Below, piece after piece: positions 1-8,100 of a stretch of DNA of 11,063 bases. Both the position numbers and the translations under genes were made by a program. The stretch's first letter is position 1. The number at the start of each line of letters is the position of its first letter. Origin of the DNA: a bacterium (lineage in GTDB: Bacteria > Atribacterota > JS1 > SB-45 > 34-128); NCBI GenBank assembly GCA_018903015.1, contig JAHIPR010000088.1, positions 1 through 11,063 on the forward strand. Direction: 5' to 3'. Below the pieces are notes generated by a model. It was not told the origin of the DNA and did no database searches. It was given only the letters and a program-made list of their open reading frames with translations.

Positions 1-1118
1 GGTTTGGCTTCCATCCTCACTCTTAGGGGTCCTGTACTCCAGGTATCGTAAACCGAAATTACTGAGACTTTCATTTTTGTACCCGATTCCACAATAGTTT
101 TAACTGTATCATATAAATTGACTGCTGATATGGATCCTACAAAACTGGTTTCAGGGTTAGGAATTATCCCCTCTTTCACGGCTATAATATTCACTTTTCT
201 TAAAAGAGATAAAAGCTTTTTTTCCACTTCACCATAAATTTCTGAATTTTCAATTTCCTCAGAAATAATTTCTTCTTCTATTTTAAAGAGTAATTTGTTC
301 TCCAAGATATTAAAATATGCTACTATAGGTTCTCCTTCAACCACGTTTATTGAAGATAAAAGTCTTACTATCATCTCTTTATCGCTATCATATATCTTCT
401 TTGTTATATCTTCAAATTCATTTTGAGCGACAATGAACACCTGATTGGTTCGTTCATCTTTTTTGGCACCCATAGCTAAAGCTTTATTAGAAGCTTCGTT
501 TAGAAATCTAATCAACTCTTCCTTTATTTCTTCAACCGGTCTTTGGCCTTGAATAATAGTCAGCGCAATCTGTTCGTCTGACCCAAAAATAACCTCTCCC
601 TCTCTAATCCAGGCAATTCCGGAGTAAAGAGCTTTTATGGTGGCATTTAATTCTTCCACTTCCTCACTTAGCTTTTCTTTTTCTTTTACTAAACCCTCTC
701 TAATTATCAATAATTCCTCTAATTGACTTGTTTTGTTTTTTATATCTTCGGATAATTTCTGATATTTCTCTTCCATTTCCTGTAATTGAGTAGTTTTTTT
801 CTTTAGTTCTTCTTTGGTGGTGGATAATTGCACATTTATCATTCCTACTTCTCGGGATAAATAAGTAAGCTTTTCCTTTAATTCCTCCATTCCGAATAGG
901 GCGGTTCTAACATCGTTAGAGGAGATGGCAAGTATAGTTACTGTAATAATGGCGATTAAAATACCACTAATTATAGTAATAAATATTGCTGTATGGTGGG
1001 GACGTAATCCAAAGATGGTTACTCTTTTTTTGCCTATTTTAAGGCCCACCCAGTCACCGACAAAGGCAATTAATCCGCTTATTACGATAAGTGTGAATAC
1101 TAAAATAAGACTGTACAT
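1..1118 (-). CDS. DUF3084 domain membrane protein, 3' end cut by window
   Basis: The first 372 residues are visible and no stop is reached, so the C-terminus lies outside the window. The start is ATG (1116-1118) with AAGGAG at 1129-1134, 10 nt upstream. Two N-terminal membrane segments are clear: about residues 3-24, and about 43-66 after the GLRPHHTA motif. The stretch VGDWVGLKIGKKRVTIFGLRP between them is typical of DUF3084 proteins. A long charged coiled coil follows (about 77-163), then a mixed alpha/beta region (about 165-372), probably in the periplasm. The family is uncharacterised and found mainly in diderm Terrabacteria and Cyanobacteria. It lies downstream of lptB after a 153-bp spacer on the same strand, which suggests an envelope role, possibly linked to LPS transport; that is inference. 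Family assignment is from the recognisable N-terminus. Confidence 0.85.
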   Translation of the reverse strand, partial: MYSLILVFTLIVISGLIAFVGDWVGLKIGKKRVTIFGLRPHHTAIFITIISGILIAIITVTILAISSNDVRTALFGMEELKEKLTYLSREVGMINVQLSTTKEELKKKTTQLQEMEEKYQKLSEDIKNKTSQLEELLIIREGLVKEKEKLSEEVEELNATIKALYSGIAWIREGEVIFGSDEQIALTIIQGQRPVEEIKEELIRFLNEASNKALAMGAKKDERTNQVFIVAQNEFEDITKKIYDSDKEMIVRLLSSINVVEGEPIVAYFNILENKLLFKIEEEIISEEIENSEIYGEVEKKLLSLLRKVNIIAVKEGIIPNPETSFVGSISAVNLYDTVKTIVESGTKMKVSVISVYDTWSTGPLRVRMEAK

Positions 1119-1271
1119 GTCTTTTGGACTCCTTTCAGCCTTCCATTTAGTCGTTAGTATAAACATAAAATACGAAACTGGTTTTTAGTTTATAGCTTTT
1201 GGTTTTTAGATAAATGTAAACACTGGATTCTGGCTTCTGTATTCTTCAATATATACTACATATATACTATT
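1119..1271. other. Non-coding spacer lptB-DUF3084 with degenerate word repeats
   Basis: After the ribosome-binding site of the DUF3084 gene this spacer is AT-rich, with fragments of the same repeat families seen in the other spacers. AGTCGTTAGT lies at 1149-1158. A tagtttatagcttttggttt-like stretch lies near 1188-1208 and an actggattctggcttctg-like stretch near 1221-1245. No convincing terminator hairpin or open frame is visible on the minus strand. Confidence 0.6.
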
Positions 1272-1994
1272 TTATAGATTAAATCTCTCCCCTAAGTAGA
1301 TTTTTCGGGTAACTTCACAATTGGCTACCTTCTGGGGAGTTCCTGAAGTCAATATTTTTCCGTTATGCATAATATAAGCTCTATCGGTAATTTTAAGGGT
1401 CTCTCTCACATTATGGTCGGTAATTAATATCCCTAACCCTTTCTCCTTTAGGTAAGAAATTATTTCCTGGATATCATAAACGGCAATTGGATCAACACCG
1501 GTAAAGGGTTCATCAAGCAGCATAAAACAAGGTGAGCTGGTTAAAGTTCGGGCTATTTCTACCCGGCGTCTTTCTCCTCCAGAGAGCATATATCCTTTGT
1601 AATCAGCGAGGTGGTCTATTTCCAGCTCTTTCAATAATGAATAACATCTTTCTCTCCGTTCATCTCTTTTGACTCCCAAAGATTCTAAAATTAAAAGGAG
1701 ATTTTCTTCTACAGTAAGCTTGCGAAAGATTGAAGGTTCCTGGGCTAAATAACCCAAACCCATCCTAGCTCTCTGAAACATGGGAATTTTGGTAATTTCT
1801 TTGCCGTTAAAAGATACTTTCCCCTTATCCGGAGCTATTAAGCCCACTATAATATAAAAGGTAGTGGTTTTTCCTGCCCCATTTGGTCCTAAAAGACCTA
1901 CTACCTCGCCTTTGTTAATCTCTAAGCTAATATCATCAACCACTCGTCTTTTTCGGTAAATTTTTACTAAATTTTCTGTTCTTATTCCCTGCAC
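1272..1994 (-). CDS. lptB: LPS export ABC transporter ATP-binding protein LptB
   Basis: This is the cytoplasmic ATPase that, as a dimer with LptF and LptG, extracts LPS from the inner membrane and drives it along the Lpt bridge. At 240 residues it has the usual LptB length. Motifs: Walker A GPNGAGKT (36-43), Q-loop Gln85 in LAQEPSIF, signature LSGGE (137-141) followed by RRRVEIAR, Walker B with LLDE (159-162), H-loop His194. The ending YLGERF is typical of LptB rather than LivF/LivG-type ATPases. The start is GTG (1992-1994), with GGGAG 6 nt upstream overlapping the fabZ stop; the gap to fabZ is only 11 bp, so the two are surely co-transcribed. Genes for lptA, lptC and lptFG are not in this window and must lie elsewhere. 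Confidence 0.95.
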   Translation of the reverse strand: MQGIRTENLVKIYRKRRVVDDISLEINKGEVVGLLGPNGAGKTTTFYIIVGLIAPDKGKVSFNGKEITKIPMFQRARMGLGYLAQEPSIFRKLTVEENLLLILESLGVKRDERRERCYSLLKELEIDHLADYKGYMLSGGERRRVEIARTLTSSPCFMLLDEPFTGVDPIAVYDIQEIISYLKEKGLGILITDHNVRETLKITDRAYIMHNGKILTSGTPQKVANCEVTRKIYLGERFNL

Positions 1995-2005
1995 GATTTT
2001 CTCCC

Positions 2006-2434
2006 TTAAACTACCGTAAAGAGAAGCTCTGCATAAGCTACCAAGTTGTCATCCACATAAGCCTCTGCTTTAGCTTTGCCAATCCCTCTAACCATTTTTA
2101 AAATTTCTACTTTAATTATCAATTGATCTCCGGGATAAACCGGTTTTTTAAAACGAGCTTTATCGATGCCGGCGAATAAGGGAATTTTCCCCTTGTTTTC
2201 TTCTTTAGAGAACATCAGAACTCCACCGATTTGGGCCATAGCTTCAATTATAAGTACACCGGGCATCACCGGATGTCCCGGAAAATGTCCCTGAAAAAAA
2301 GGTTCGTTTATGGTAACATTTTTAACCCCTACGATCTTATTTTCTTCCTGCTCTAATATTTTATCCACTAACAAAAAAGGATAACGATGGGGTAAAAGAT
2401 TTAAAATTTTTCCTATGGATAATTTTTGTTTCAT
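2006..2434 (-). CDS. fabZ: 3-hydroxyacyl-[acyl-carrier-protein] dehydratase FabZ
   Basis: FabZ dehydrates 3-hydroxyacyl-ACP to trans-2-enoyl-ACP in fatty acid elongation, competing with lipid A synthesis for the 3-hydroxyacyl-ACP pool. The 142-residue hotdog-fold protein carries the catalytic histidine in [13 protein letters not shown] (His50) and the catalytic acid in LIIEAMAQ (Glu64), plus the N-terminal [11 protein letters not shown] motif (14-24). Its length is normal for the family. The ATG overlaps the TGA of ompH (ATGA, 2431-2434). There is no strong Shine-Dalgarno sequence before it, so translation is probably coupled to ompH. In Proteobacteria fabZ usually sits between lpxD and lpxA; here it is directly between ompH and lptB, with no lpx gene. 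Confidence 0.95.
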   Translation of the reverse strand: MKQKLSIGKILNLLPHRYPFLLVDKILEQEENKIVGVKNVTINEPFFQGHFPGHPVMPGVLIIEAMAQIGGVLMFSKEENKGKIPLFAGIDKARFKKPVYPGDQLIIKVEILKMVRGIGKAKAEAYVDDNLVAYAELLFTVV

Positions 2435-2985
2435 GGTGTTTTATTTTTTTCTTTCTGTTCTTCTTCTAATTTTCTATTAATCTCTGCTATGACATCCTGA
2501 GTAATATCTTCTCCTCCATAGAGAGCAATAGGATAATTTAAAATATCGGTCCCAGCTGGCACTTTTATCTCACTATTTAATATTAAATCATATTTTCCTT
2601 TATCTCCTACTGCCTTAATTGCTTCAATAATATCTGAATAGCGAGCCGCCTGATATGATTTTATCTCAGCAAGAATTTTCTCTTTGATTGGATTCCATTC
2701 TTTATTAAATTTATCTTCCAATTTTTTAAGTCCAGTTTCATCAAGTCCTTTACCTTGTGTATTTAATTCTTCCTGACGTTTTTTAAGTTCTTCTCGTAAG
2801 CCTAAACTAAGTTGATTAATGTTTTGGGTATAAGGATGAGCGGATATAACTTCCGCCAAATTAACTAAACCTATCTTTCCTACTGCTGCCTCAATATTTT
2901 GAAAACCTAAAAATAAAAAAATTACTACTGTAAATAATAGAATAAAAATTGCTTCATTCCTTATCCTTTTTTCTGCTACTTGCAT
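2431..2985 (-). CDS. skp: OmpH/Skp family periplasmic chaperone
   Basis: This 184-residue protein belongs to the OmpH (Skp) family, trimeric periplasmic chaperones that hold unfolded outer-membrane proteins and deliver them to BamA. A hydrophobic signal or anchor segment spans about 12-28, with possible cleavage after the IEA at 31-33. Then comes [16 protein letters not shown] (36-51), typical of the first beta strand. A charged coiled-coil arm covers about 56-125, and KYDLILNS with [15 protein letters not shown] (156-170) matches the C-terminal body strand and helix. The start is ATG (2983-2985) with a strong AAGGAGG at 2992-2998, 6 nt upstream. It overlaps fabZ by 4 bp and lies 322 bp downstream of bamA, the classic bamA-skp-fabZ order. 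The sequence is divergent, as usual for this family. Confidence 0.88.
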   Translation of the reverse strand: MQVAEKRIRNEAIFILLFTVVIFLFLGFQNIEAAVGKIGLVNLAEVISAHPYTQNINQLSLGLREELKKRQEELNTQGKGLDETGLKKLEDKFNKEWNPIKEKILAEIKSYQAARYSDIIEAIKAVGDKGKYDLILNSEIKVPAGTDILNYPIALYGGEDITQDVIAEINRKLEEEQKEKNKTP

Positions 2986-3057
2986 TATTTTCCTCCTTAA
3001 TATATTAATAATTAGTATTGCGTATCGCGTCGAAATCAGTATCTCGTATCTCGAACA

Positions 3058-3089
3058 TTAGCGTAGAGCGTACAGCGTTTAGCGCATAG
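3058..3089 (+). repeat. Partial third copy of the 93-bp spacer repeat
   Basis: These 32 bases match 9353-9384 and 10033-10064 with two substitutions. They are built on the word (t)tagcgta/tacagcg. The similarity stops where the 39-bp hairpin module begins, so this copy lacks the gctaaaagcttaaagc part present in the two longer copies. Confidence 0.8.
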
Positions 3090-3124
3090 TCCTACGGGCA
3101 GACACAAGGTCTGCCCCTACATAT
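3086..3124 (+). repeat. 39-bp hairpin element, copy 1
   Basis: This stretch is identical over 39 bases to 10128-10166. Its core is an 8-bp perfect stem, GGGCAGAC (3096-3103) with GTCTGCCC (3109-3116), around a 5-base acaag loop. It resembles small interspersed palindromic (REP-like) elements that I recall from many uncultivated bacteria. There is no T-tract, so it is not a canonical terminator. Confidence 0.85.
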
Positions 3125-3162
3125 AGGTTTCCGTTCATCTAGTCTCTTACTAACGACTTTAG

Positions 3163-3201
3163 ACAGGCGGGCCTGTCCTCGTGAAAACGGGGAACGCCTG
3201 T
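3163..3201. repeat. GC-rich hairpin with GAAA-loop inner stem
   Basis: The outer arms ACAGGCG (3163-3169) and CGCCTGT (3195-3201) pair perfectly. An inner stem pairs CCTCGT (3177-3182) with ACGGGG (3187-3192), including one G-T pair, around a GAAA loop in plus-strand sense. An alternative pairing is the local palindrome ACAGGC/GCCTGT at 3163-3176. The element lies in the transcribed bamA-ompH spacer, but the bamA-ompH mRNA would carry the complement of this strand. No T-tract follows on either strand. Confidence 0.65.
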
Positions 3202-3274
3202 CCTATGAATTTTCTTATTAAAATTAGTTAATTAGTCAATCGGTCAATTGTATTATTTTGTATTTCTTGTCTTT

Positions 3275-3302
3275 AATTGGTCAATTGGTAAATTGGTCAA
3301 TT
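3275..3302. repeat. AATTGGTCAATT short repeats after bamA stop
   Basis: The unit aattggtcaatt occurs twice (3275-3286 and 3291-3302), joined by ggta. A related tcaatcggtcaattg lies at 3236-3250. Each unit is nearly self-complementary. These sit immediately downstream of the bamA stop codon. Confidence 0.6.
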
Positions 3303-3307
3303 ATCTC

Positions 3308-5059
3308 CTAAAATGTATGCCCTATACTAAAGTAAGTCTTCCCTTCTCCTTCTTCATTAATACCATAGTCTAATCTAATTGGCCCTAAAGGAGTATCAAA
3401 GCGAACACCTACTCCTCGACCAAATTTTAAATCCTCAAAATCAATACTTTCTTCGTAATCCCAAGCTTGACCCCAATCTGCAAAAAGCACTGCTTGGAAA
3501 TTTTCAGCTAAAGGAAATCTATACTCCACATTAAATACCAAAGACTTATCCCCGGAAAATTCACCAAAATCATAACCTCTTAGGGTATTCATTCCGCCTA
3601 CCTGATATGCTGCAAAAGAAGGTAAATCAGTATCCGCTATACCGCCCATCGCCCGGAGAGCTAATACTCCCTTACTTAAATTATTAGTTATCTTTTTAAC
3701 GCTGCCGATATCGACTATGTCTTCAATAAACTGGGTAGAAATATAGGCTCTAAGAGTTAAATTATATTTGTTAAATTCATAATCTCCTCCTAAAAATCCT
3801 CCCGCTTTTTCTAAAGAAAAACTATGATACCAACCGGAAGTAGGTTCAAATACATTATCGCGAGTATCATAAGAAAAAGTAGGCACAAGACTATTAGTTA
3901 ACCCTTCATTAATATCTTCAGGCAGGGTTCCGGAAATTAGATCATAGGTTACTCTCTCACTCTTTAATTCCAATCCTAATTTAACTGAATCACTCATCTT
4001 CCTTCCAAAAATAAGCCTTCCTCCCAGCCTCTCTTCATCATATTCAGCAAGAATTACTTTTGCTTCCTTATCTTCTTTGTGGTTTATAGTATCATATACT
4101 TCGAAACCTAAAGAAGTAGGCGTGCCACCCAACCAAGGTTCAAGGAAAGAAAGTTTATAAGTAGTCCGACCACCAATTTCTACTTTAGCTTCTACTTTTT
4201 GTCCTCCTCCAAAAAGATTATTCTCCTGGTAACTAGTAAATCCCATAAGGCCTTCTTCGGAGTTATATCCCGCTCCAATACCGAATTTTCCTGTATTTTT
4301 CTCAATTACTTTTATAACCAAAACTATTGAATCTTCTTCGGCACCCGGTTCCAATTTCATACTTACATCTTCGAAATATCCTAAGTTATAGATTTTCTGT
4401 AAAGATTTTTTTACTTGCTCAAAATTGAAGAGGTCGCCGGGTTCAATATTAATTTCTCTGGTAATTACCTTTTCTTTGGTCTTATCATTACCTTCAATGA
4501 CTATCTTTTCCAGCCGGCCCTCAGAAATGTTTATCCATAATTTTCCTTCTTCATCAAAATTAATATCTTTAATATTAATTAAAAGATACCCACGGTCTTT
4601 ATATAGTTGAGAAACACGATCAAGGTCGTTTTTTAATATCTTCTGGCAAAAAATTTGCCCTTCTTGCAAAACCATTACTTCCCGCATCTCTTCCTCGGAA
4701 ACTATAGTATTTCCTTTAATAATAATCTCTTTAATAGGTAAATTTTCCACTACTACAAAGACTACTTTGTAACCATCTCTAAACGATTCTAATTTTATTT
4801 TTACATCTTTGAAATAACCCAGATCATATACTGCTTTCATATCTTTTTCAACATTTTCTTTGGAAAATATGTCCCCCAAGTTAGAGGCAATTTGGGAAAT
4901 TATTAAATCTTTGGAAATATTTTCATCCCCCTGTACTACTATAGCAGTTATCTTCCCTTGATTATTAGCCTGGGCCTGGACTAAACTTAAACTACAAAAA
5001 ATAAATATCAAAGTTAAAATTCCAAATACAAGTATCTTGTTCCATTTATTCTTTCTCAT
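3308..5059 (-). CDS. bamA: Outer membrane protein assembly factor BamA (Omp85), three POTRA domains
   Basis: BamA is the Omp85 barrel that folds and inserts beta-barrel proteins into the outer membrane. This 583-residue form starts with a signal peptide (about 1-29, ending VQA). Three POTRA domains follow at about 36-108, 109-183 and 184-256, two with the GYF(K/E)DV motif (81-86, 227-232). The barrel spans about 257-583 and shows SYDTRDNVFEPTSGW (396-410), the lid-loop LRGY (493-496), GVRFDTPLGPIRLDYG (551-566) and a terminal phenylalanine (GHTF). E. coli BamA has five POTRA domains and about 800 residues; three POTRAs and this length also fit TamA. The next gene downstream is ompH and the gene upstream is tamB, so I call it BamA, possibly serving TamB too. 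The ATG start has AAGGAGG at 5068-5074. Confidence 0.92.
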   Translation of the reverse strand: MRKNKWNKILVFGILTLIFIFCSLSLVQAQANNQGKITAIVVQGDENISKDLIISQIASNLGDIFSKENVEKDMKAVYDLGYFKDVKIKLESFRDGYKVVFVVVENLPIKEIIIKGNTIVSEEEMREVMVLQEGQIFCQKILKNDLDRVSQLYKDRGYLLINIKDINFDEEGKLWINISEGRLEKIVIEGNDKTKEKVITREINIEPGDLFNFEQVKKSLQKIYNLGYFEDVSMKLEPGAEEDSIVLVIKVIEKNTGKFGIGAGYNSEEGLMGFTSYQENNLFGGGQKVEAKVEIGGRTTYKLSFLEPWLGGTPTSLGFEVYDTINHKEDKEAKVILAEYDEERLGGRLIFGRKMSDSVKLGLELKSERVTYDLISGTLPEDINEGLTNSLVPTFSYDTRDNVFEPTSGWYHSFSLEKAGGFLGGDYEFNKYNLTLRAYISTQFIEDIVDIGSVKKITNNLSKGVLALRAMGGIADTDLPSFAAYQVGGMNTLRGYDFGEFSGDKSLVFNVEYRFPLAENFQAVLFADWGQAWDYEESIDFEDLKFGRGVGVRFDTPLGPIRLDYGINEEGEGKTYFSIGHTF

Positions 5060-5174
5060 TTTTTATTCCTCCTTGATTCTTGATTAGGGGTCAGGTCTCA
5101 ACATTTGACACTTCTATACTTAGGGTCTTTCTAAAAAAGTGTCAAATGTTGAGACCTGACCCCATTTTTTTTTA
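5060..5174. other. Spacer tamB-bamA
   Basis: This 115-bp spacer carries the bamA ribosome-binding site (AAGGAGG on the minus strand, 5068-5074) and is otherwise mostly the inverted-repeat element at 5087-5163. The bamA ribosome-binding site is left outside the stem, 12 bases away from its edge. A run of nine T (5165-5173, plus strand) follows the right arm. Confidence 0.8.
5087..5163. repeat. Perfect 27-bp inverted repeat, MITE/REP-like element
   Basis: The left arm (5087-5113) starts GGGGTCAGGTCTCAAC and the right arm (5137-5163) is its exact reverse complement, ending GTTGAGACCTGACCCC. They enclose a 23-base loop. Palindromes beginning GGGGTCAGGTCT and containing a TTTGACA-like block are, to my recollection, common in uncultivated bacteria near Y1-type (REP-associated, IS200-like) transposases. 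This one carries no coding capacity and no transposase lies in the window. In the tamB-bamA transcript it would form a very stable stem-loop. On the plus strand the T9 tract after it resembles an intrinsic terminator for antisense transcription. Confidence 0.8.
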
Positions 5175-8100
5175 TTAAAATTCATATTGTAATTCAAATT
5201 TTAATTCAAATGCACTATCTTGTGAACCTACTGAACCTATTTGAGTACTTAAAGTTAGGTCATTTTTAAGTTTATATTCCAATTCCAAGTCACCTATTTC
5301 CATTTCAAATAAAGGCGCAGAATAAGATAAATAAAAATTTTCTGAAAAATACTTTCCTACTTTAAGAATTAAACTGTCTAAAGCAAAACCAGGAATAAAA
5401 GCTAAATCAGAATCCTGCTCTTTTTTAAAGATTGTCTCAATTTTAAACTCATCTAACCCTAAAGAATTAGCAATTTCATCTTCTATCTGGTTTAAAAATC
5501 TTATACTCAATCCTTGAGCTATCAAATTTATCATTTCTTCTTGTAAAATTGTTCCCATTTCTCCTTCGGTTAATCCGGCATAGTTTTTATTAAACATTAA
5601 TAGAGAAATTATCTCGCTTTCACTTAAGGCAGGAGAAGAACTAAAAGTAACCATAGGTTGAGCAAGAATTCCACTTACACTGACAAACACATCTATGTCA
5701 TCAATTTCAGTCTTTGCTCTTATATCTAAAATCATATCTTCCCCTGTAGAATCAGCAAATATTACTTTACCTTCAGATACTCTGAATTTCTTATCTAAAA
5801 AGGTGATATAACCCTGTTTAATCTCTAATCCCCCGTTTAATTTGGGAGCAGATAGAGCTCCCTGAACTTTTAGACCTCCCGCTAATTTCAAATTAAAATC
5901 ATTGGTTTTAGCAATGAAATCATCTAAAATTTGTACCTCAAGATCGATATCTCCTTTAAGGTTAATTAATTTAGATAAAAGTTCAGATGGATTAGAAGGG
6001 ATTTCTTTATTATTTTCTTTCCAGTTTAATTCTCCCTGAGAAAGAGTTAAAATTCCTTCTATGTGGGGAGAGGTAAAGAGACCAGTTAACTTTGCTTTCA
6101 AATCAGCCTGAGCCTTGAAAATATCCTGATATAGAATTTCCTCCTTATTACTCCATATATTAATATTTAAATCCTGAAATTGCAAGTTTTGCAAAGCAAA
6201 TTCTCCGGAAGCATAAATCCTATATTGGTCAATCTGGAAATTCATATCTTCTATCTTAACTAAATTATCTTCTAAGTTTAGCAAAACACTTAAATCACTT
6301 ATCTTCGCCGGCAATTCATAAAACTCTATCAAGCCGCCGTTAAGAGCGATATTACCATTTAAAATCGGTTGGTTTAAAGTCCCGGAAAGTTTTAATTCAG
6401 TGTTGGTTAAGCCTTGGATTTGTTTAATATCTTCTTTAAAGAACATACTAATAAAACTTAAATCAGTATTTTCCAGAGTAAGGACAAAATCTATGGGAAT
6501 ATCAGTTAAACTTGGGGTAACTTTTTCTTTACCCATAAAAGAAAACCCATAAGGGATCTTGCCCTTTCCTTTTATTTGATGACCTTCTTTATCCAGAACA
6601 AATTGTACAACCTCTAAGATATCCTGATTATAGAGAGCTTCAAAAGTAAGATTATCAAAAATAAAATCCTGAAATTTCCCCTTTTCAACCTTGGTCGAGA
6701 AAGATATATTAGGTAAGTCAATATCTCCCGTAACCTCTGCCTTAAAGTTTACCAGGCCTTTAATCTCGTCCTCTATACCAAAAAGATCAGATAATTGGCT
6801 CAAATCTACATTATCTGCTGAAAGGTGAATATCTAAATTTTTATTATCCTCATCAAGATTAATCCATCCCCCGGCTACAAGCTCCCCTTTTCTTTGACTC
6901 AGTATTAACCGATTAATCCTGACCACAGAACCAATTTTATCTAACTTTACTTCTATGGAGTTTAAGGGTACTCCTTCTAACTGGGCATCTTCGATCAAGG
7001 CTGATAGATATAGGTCGGGAGAAGGATAGTTGCCTTTTATCTCCAGAGAACCCGTAGCTTTTCCTATAAATTTACTTATTAAATCTGGTGGTAAAAAATA
7101 TGACATTAGATGTACGATTCTCTGGTTTAAGAAACTGACTCTCAGATCCAAGAGTAATCCTTCTTCTAAATTAACTTCACCCTGGACATAGAGCTGAGAC
7201 TTCCCAGAATTTAACACTAAACTTTTTATGCTTACTTTTTTATCCTTTAAGGAAAAGGTTAGATTTCCAGACTCTGCCCTATAGTTCATTATATTAACCT
7301 TTTGTATTTGCAGATCGCCATTCGCTTCAAATTGAGACCCACGGCTTTGGATAAAAATATCCCCTTGAGCTGAACCAGATAGTGGCGGTTCAATGCTAAA
7401 ATATTTAGCCAAATAATTTAAATCTGCTTGTTCTATCTGCAAATTTACTTTTATTTCCGTTTCATCTTTTGTTTCGGAAAAATCTGCACTGCCTCCACCT
7501 TTAAATGTTAATCCTTCATCCTGAAAAAGAAGTTCTTCCAGTTTTAATATGTTTCCCTGATAATCTATCTTCCCCTCTAAATAATTAAAGGGTAATCCAG
7601 ATATCTGTCCTTTTTCAATTTTGATTGTACCTTTAATCTTGGGATCATCGAGTAGGCCGCTCAACTCTCCAGTAAAATTCGCCAGTCCTTTAATCTCTTG
7701 ATAATTTAAGATTTCTCCCAGCTCTTCTAAGCTAATTCCCGCAGTGTTTACTTTTAAATTCATATAATTATTTTCAGCAATTACACCTTGTGCTTTTAGA
7801 GAAAGAATTCCTGCTTCACTTTTAACCTTCGCTTCGGCAGAAAGGTTTATTTTTTGACCCTGGGCAATAATCCCTCTAATCTCAACTTTTCCCGATAATA
7901 ACCCCTTTTTCAGATAATCCAAATGGAAGGATTTTAGAAAATTGCTTTCTACGTCAAATTGAGCAAGGTTAAATAAAATATCATATTCAGATAGTTCGTC
8001 TTTCAGTATAATCTTGCCTGTACCCTCAACAACGCCTCCTCCAACCTCTGCTTTCATATTTTTAAAATAAAAACTATCTTGGTCGTAATTGAATTCTGTC

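Larger units (their letters stand above)
2986..3307. other. Repeat-rich non-coding spacer bamA-ompH
   Basis: No gene is visible in this 322-bp spacer. From left to right it holds the ompH ribosome-binding site; a gcgtatcgcgt/gtatctcgtatctcg word-repeat stretch (3014-3054); a 32-bp partial copy of the 93-bp repeat found on both sides of mazG (3058-3089, two mismatches); a 39-bp hairpin module (3086-3124); one inverted AGTCGTTAGT (3149-3158); a second GC-rich hairpin (3163-3201); and AATTGGTCAATT-type repeats (3275-3302). The GC-rich hairpins stand out sharply against the AT-rich background. Confidence 0.75.

Noticed and set aside
925..1188. Plus-strand open frame of 87 codons
   Set aside because: It lies almost wholly opposite the DUF3084 gene, whose minus-strand frame encodes recognisable conserved residues, and it has no family resemblance.
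4425..4610. Plus-strand open frame of 61 codons inside bamA
   Set aside because: It is antisense to POTRA2/POTRA3 coding sequence of a clear BamA; its composition is what a shadow frame would give.
3308..5059. TamA instead of BamA
   Set aside because: Three POTRAs and the length fit TamA, and tamB is adjacent, but the following ompH-fabZ order is the standard bamA context. I kept BamA and recorded the ambiguity.
5137..5173. Intrinsic terminator for the operon at the tamB-bamA junction
   Set aside because: The T9 tract follows the stem only on the plus strand, but all genes are read from the minus strand, where no U-tract follows the stem. It could only stop antisense transcription.
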